A stretch of 64,000 bases of DNA, from the NCBI GenBank assembly GCA_019925795.1, contig CM034312.1:82277528-82341527 (forward strand), given 5' to 3'. Each line of letters starts with the position of its first letter. Position 1 is the first letter of the stretch. The translations under genes were made by a program, and so were the position numbers. Origin of the DNA: Dendrobium chrysotoxum. Lineage: Eukaryota > Streptophyta > Magnoliopsida > Asparagales > Orchidaceae. The notes under the pieces were generated by a model that did no database searches, was not told the origin of the DNA, and saw only the letters and a program-made list of their open reading frames with translations. Below are positions 60,807 through 64,000 of the stretch, in pieces.

Positions 60807-61517
60807 TCAAGGAATCCCAATGATAGGAAAGAAGGGGATAACATAGATCAACGGCGGCAGCCAGTAAGTCTCCTCCGGCGGCGGCAGCTCCGCCTGCTGC
60901 GATGCCATCGTCTTCGGTGAGTTGTCTTCTCCCAAAGCAGCTTGGCCGCCATAGTTAGCTCCGTTCCCCTTCTCAACTTTTGCTTCTTCAATTATTTTCT
61001 TGCATGAGGTGAAGAAGGCGAGCGGAGTTCGAACTGTGTAAGAACTGTTTGTTGATGTATTTAATGGATTAATGGCGATGATTTTGGAGATAATGGATTT
61101 CCTGAAGCCGCAGAGCTGAGTTTTTCCACCGAGCAGATTTACAGAGCAGTCGGATGGAAGAGGAGATGGCTTTGCGATGGAGATCTGAAATTGACCTTTG
61201 GCGTTGGTCAGCGCGTAGGATAGTTTTTCTTCTTTACTGCAGTTGACGGCCAGCCTCACACCTGTTTGAAGAGAGGCAGATTTGGTCAAAGCTTTTGACT
61301 TTTACTGAAGTCAACTTCAAATTATACAGATAGTTAAGAAAAATTAATATGAAAAAAATATGTATATAACAAAGGAATGAATGGGGAGGAGAAAACCAGA
61401 AAGGTCATATGAGGGAGAGCAGTCGATGCAGGTGACTGATCCTTTGAGTAAGCTGCCTATGGAGAACTGAAGAAGATAAGCAAAGAGCAGAGAAAGCAGA
61501 AAGGATCTTTTTGCCAT
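60807..61517 (-). CDS. Pollen Ole e 1-domain secreted protein, 2 exons, 191 aa
   Basis: Member of the Pollen Ole e 1 / extensin-like family: secreted, disulfide-bonded cell-wall or apoplast proteins, mostly without known biochemical activity. Exons (minus): 61517-61397 and 61261-60807, GT-AG intron of 135 bp, phases agree. Residues 1-21 form a clear signal peptide (FLLSLLFAYLLQFSIGS). The domain follows: GSVTCIDC (Cys30, Cys33), SGVRLAVNC, the GQFQISI strand, SDCSVNLLGG, QLCGFR, and LAFFTSC, giving six expected cysteines and more. The C-terminal tail has a Pro/Glu-rich part and ends in a hydrophobic LPPLIYVIPFFPI. The start is the first ATG before the signal peptide. The name refers to the fold; allergenicity is not implied. 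Confidence 0.88.
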
Positions 61518-62880
61518 TAGAGACCTTATGATTCTGAAGATTTAGAGCTGAGATGAAGAGGAAGAAACAGTCTTGAAAGCAATTAAATACTTGCAATCGA
61601 CAGATATATATTAAATGAGAGAAATGAGGGAACTTATGAGTTGGTGGATTGATAGGATGTGCTTTATTCAAATAACTGTTGAAGATAAGTAGGAAGGGAG
61701 TTTCTAGCTATGGGCATTGCCAACTACAATGGAGACTCATTATTATTAGGTTGGCAATGTTATTTATTAGTGTATATCATTTGCATTTGAAGCTAAATTG
61801 CTACAAAATTAAAAAGAAATTGAATGATTATTTCATTTTGATTTTTTATCTCCTTTAATTATTATCAATAGATTATATAGAAGAAGATATAATATTGTTA
61901 TGTCAAGATGGCGGTGTAAGTGAGTCAAGCTACCTCGTAAATATGTTTGAACTCAACTCAATAAATAGTTCATGAGCAAAGCTTGATTAGCTAATAAGTC
62001 AAGTTTGAGACAGCCTTGACTCGATTCATTAGCTCAAAGTGGATTAGAATTTAGGAGTTAAAAAGATATAGTTATTAAAAACATATAAGCTTGAATTTGT
62101 ACTCGTAGAATTAAGCTTGAATTTGATTAATTATTCAAGATCAAGCTTAAGCTAGAGGTGACTCGAGCGCGGCTCAAGTTCACGTGATATGTGCAAGTTG
62201 TGCGTTAGACAGGAGGCGGGCGATCAACCCTTAGACCTGTTTAAAATCGTCCTTTCAAGCTCGATTCAAGTTGTCCATGATCCAAATGCACTCAAAACCA
62301 CCCTTTTGAAATAAATAGAAAACTCTATTGTGGAAAATAAAAATCAAAATCACTTAATATTTTATTAAATTCTGTAACTGTAACAGCACAAAAATTAAGA
62401 TAGTATAAACACGCCATTTAATTACATCAACCTTCTTATTGTACTTCATTTTTTCAACCAAGCAAGCACATCAATGCTGAAGGCTGGATTCAATGCATTC
62501 TTCCACAGTACTTAAAATTGTCAGGAAAATTTATTAACTATTATATATATCATCAAAAAATTATCTTGATCGAGCATGAATCTCAAGATAAAATTAAATT
62601 AAAAATTTTCAAAATTAATTCTGACCATCCAACCTCCGATTTCAGTAAACTTATAGTCGAATTGAACATTTTGAAAAGAAGAATCCAATGACACCAAATT
62701 CGTTACAATCCGAGCCCAAATGAGTCCAAATCAAGGGCCTAAAGCACGTTTGAAAGCTTCAAAGCATAAGTTGGACAACCAAATGATTTCCAAATTTGAT
62801 ATGCTTATAGTCAAATTGAGCGGCTCAACGAGACGAATCTAACGAGCCCAAGATCGTCGAATTTTGACATCACTAAAACA
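61518..62880. other. Upstream region of the Ole e 1 gene and repeat-derived sequence
   Basis: The first 200 bp are the likely promoter and leader of the minus-strand gene. The stretch 61905-62180 has gagtcaagct / agcttga-type repeats as in hAT subterminal regions but no clear ends. 62560-62880 has two parallel phrases (aaacttatagtcgaattgaac and tgcttatagtcaaattgagc), an old internal duplication. Confidence 0.35.
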
Positions 62881-63860
62881 CTCAAATGCATGATAAGCAC
62901 TCTATGATCAAGGGAATCAATATCGGTCATCCATCTGAAACACTCCCAACCTACTCTTTATTATCTCCTTATTTACTAGTCATGATACTCTCAAAAAATA
63001 TAAATAGATCCTCCATTCTACACAAAAGAGAGAAAAAAAAAAGAAAGAGAATGAAGAGGAAGAAGAAAGAGAAATATGAGATATTTCTATCCACCAAGCT
63101 CCTCCTTGACCACCACCGGATCACCATCAGACCACCGACCATCACAGGACCATCAACCATCGCCAGACTACTATCGGACCATTGATTGTCATCGGACTTC
63201 CGCTCGACCACCACCGACCAACGCCGGACTTCTGCCAAACTACCGACCATCACCAGACTTCCGCCCGTCCACCGACCGTTGTCGGACCACCAACTGTCAT
63301 CAGATCACCGACCATCATCGAACCACCAACTATCGTCAGATCACCGACCATCATCGAACCACCAACTGTCGTCGGACCACAAAATATCAAGGAATAAAAA
63401 ATCAATTGGACCATCGTCGGACCACCAACTGTCGTCAGATCATCGAACATCGTCGGAATACCGTCGGACCACCAACTATCATCGGACTTCCTCCCAACCA
63501 CCATTGATTGACGCTAGACTTCAACTTGGCCACCGACCAATGCCAGACTTCCGCCCGGCCACTAACTGACACTGAACTTCTGCCTAACCACCAACTGATG
63601 CCGAACTTCCACCTAACTCTCTCTATTATTGTAATTTCACCGTGTTCGAATTACAGGACAGATCAAGTATTGTAATTTATTCATATACTATGTAATCATT
63701 TGAATTAGGTCAAGCCCCGTGGTATTTTTTCTTTTCTAGGGTTTCCACGTTAAAAATCTTGGTGTTTTATCTTTTCTGTTTGTGTGCTGAATATTTATAC
63801 ACGCTAAGATAAAAAACACCCTCACTTTATTGTCGTATATATTCTAGCCTTAGCCCGCAA
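62881..63860 (+). mobile_element. Probable LTR with internal minisatellite
   Basis: A TATA element (tataaataga, about 62998) is followed by a purine-rich leader, the minisatellite, and then a tail with attgtaatt repeats and ggtttccacgttaaaaatct, a phrase common near U5 ends of plant LTR elements. Limits and element class are not determined. Confidence 0.35.
63100..63610. repeat. Minisatellite with 18-bp unit and 36-bp higher-order period
   Basis: About 25-28 diverged copies of an 18-bp unit, best preserved at 63280-63440 where caccaactgtcgtcagat alternates with a caccgaccatcatcgaac version. Because 18 is divisible by three and the unit lacks stops, several frames on both strands stay open for 70-140 codons; these ORFs are not evidence of a gene. 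Confidence 0.85.
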
Positions 63861-64000
63861 CATGTATATATATTAAAGATTCATAAAATAATTTTTGATT
63901 AAATGTCATAAATTATTAATTTATTATTACTTAATTGAAAATCAAAACTTAATTAATCATCTCCTAAATTTTAATTGACTTGAAATTTGAGTATTGCTTT

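Noticed and set aside
63076..63569. ORFs of up to 143 codons in three frames
   Set aside because: Consequence of an 18-bp stop-free minisatellite; no codon bias or domain.
1..64000. CRISPR array, bacterial operon or organellar insertion
   Set aside because: Repeats present are transposon or satellite repeats and the genes are spliced plant nuclear genes; nothing resembles plastid or mitochondrial DNA.

Overview
This is a gene-poor, transposon-rich stretch of a flowering-plant nuclear genome. Evidence: plant-only gene families (CASP-like, RAR1 with two CHORDs, plant-type bZIP, Pollen Ole e 1), GT-AG introns, plant Copia/Gypsy and RTE retroelements, hAT/Harbinger/Mutator-like MITEs and a plant-type 5S rRNA copy. 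I cannot place it below angiosperm level. All exon limits below were read by eye from homology, reading frame and splice signals; no alignment program was run.

Layout. 1-525: decayed Copia 3' end. 1939-2990 (-): CASP-like membrane protein, three exons. 4459-20200 (-): mitochondrial fission factor ELM1, ten exons, 424 aa, spread over 15.7 kb by two swollen introns carrying a Gypsy relic, a Harbinger-like element, a tandem duplication with a nested hAT element, and an RTE LINE. 20874-35714 (+): RAR1, five exons, 214 aa, head-to-head with ELM1 (673 bp between the start codons); its 12.3-kb first intron holds a decayed RTE LINE and a 3'-truncated Gypsy element that itself carries a nested solo LTR. 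35715-40618: intergenic, with MITEs, a retroposed 5S rRNA copy and an RTE scrap. 40619-44446 (+): bZIP transcription factor, six exons, 451 aa. 44447-47681: intergenic. 47682-58657 (+): VPS55-type endosomal membrane protein, five exons, another solo LTR in its last intron and a one-base frame problem at its start. 60807-61517 (-): secreted Pollen Ole e 1-domain protein, two exons. 61518-64000: repeats, including an 18-bp minisatellite inside a probable LTR.

The genes do not form a pathway. ELM1 and RAR1 share one short intergenic promoter region. CASP-like, VPS55 and Ole e 1 proteins are all membrane or secretory products.

The most unusual signal is a short ORF embedded in the long LTRs of one Gypsy group. 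It occurs three times here (26422, 57063, and 31234 on the minus strand), always in the sense direction of the LTR, and two copies differ almost only at silent sites across their first 55 codons, as if the peptide had been under selection. I do not recognise the product.
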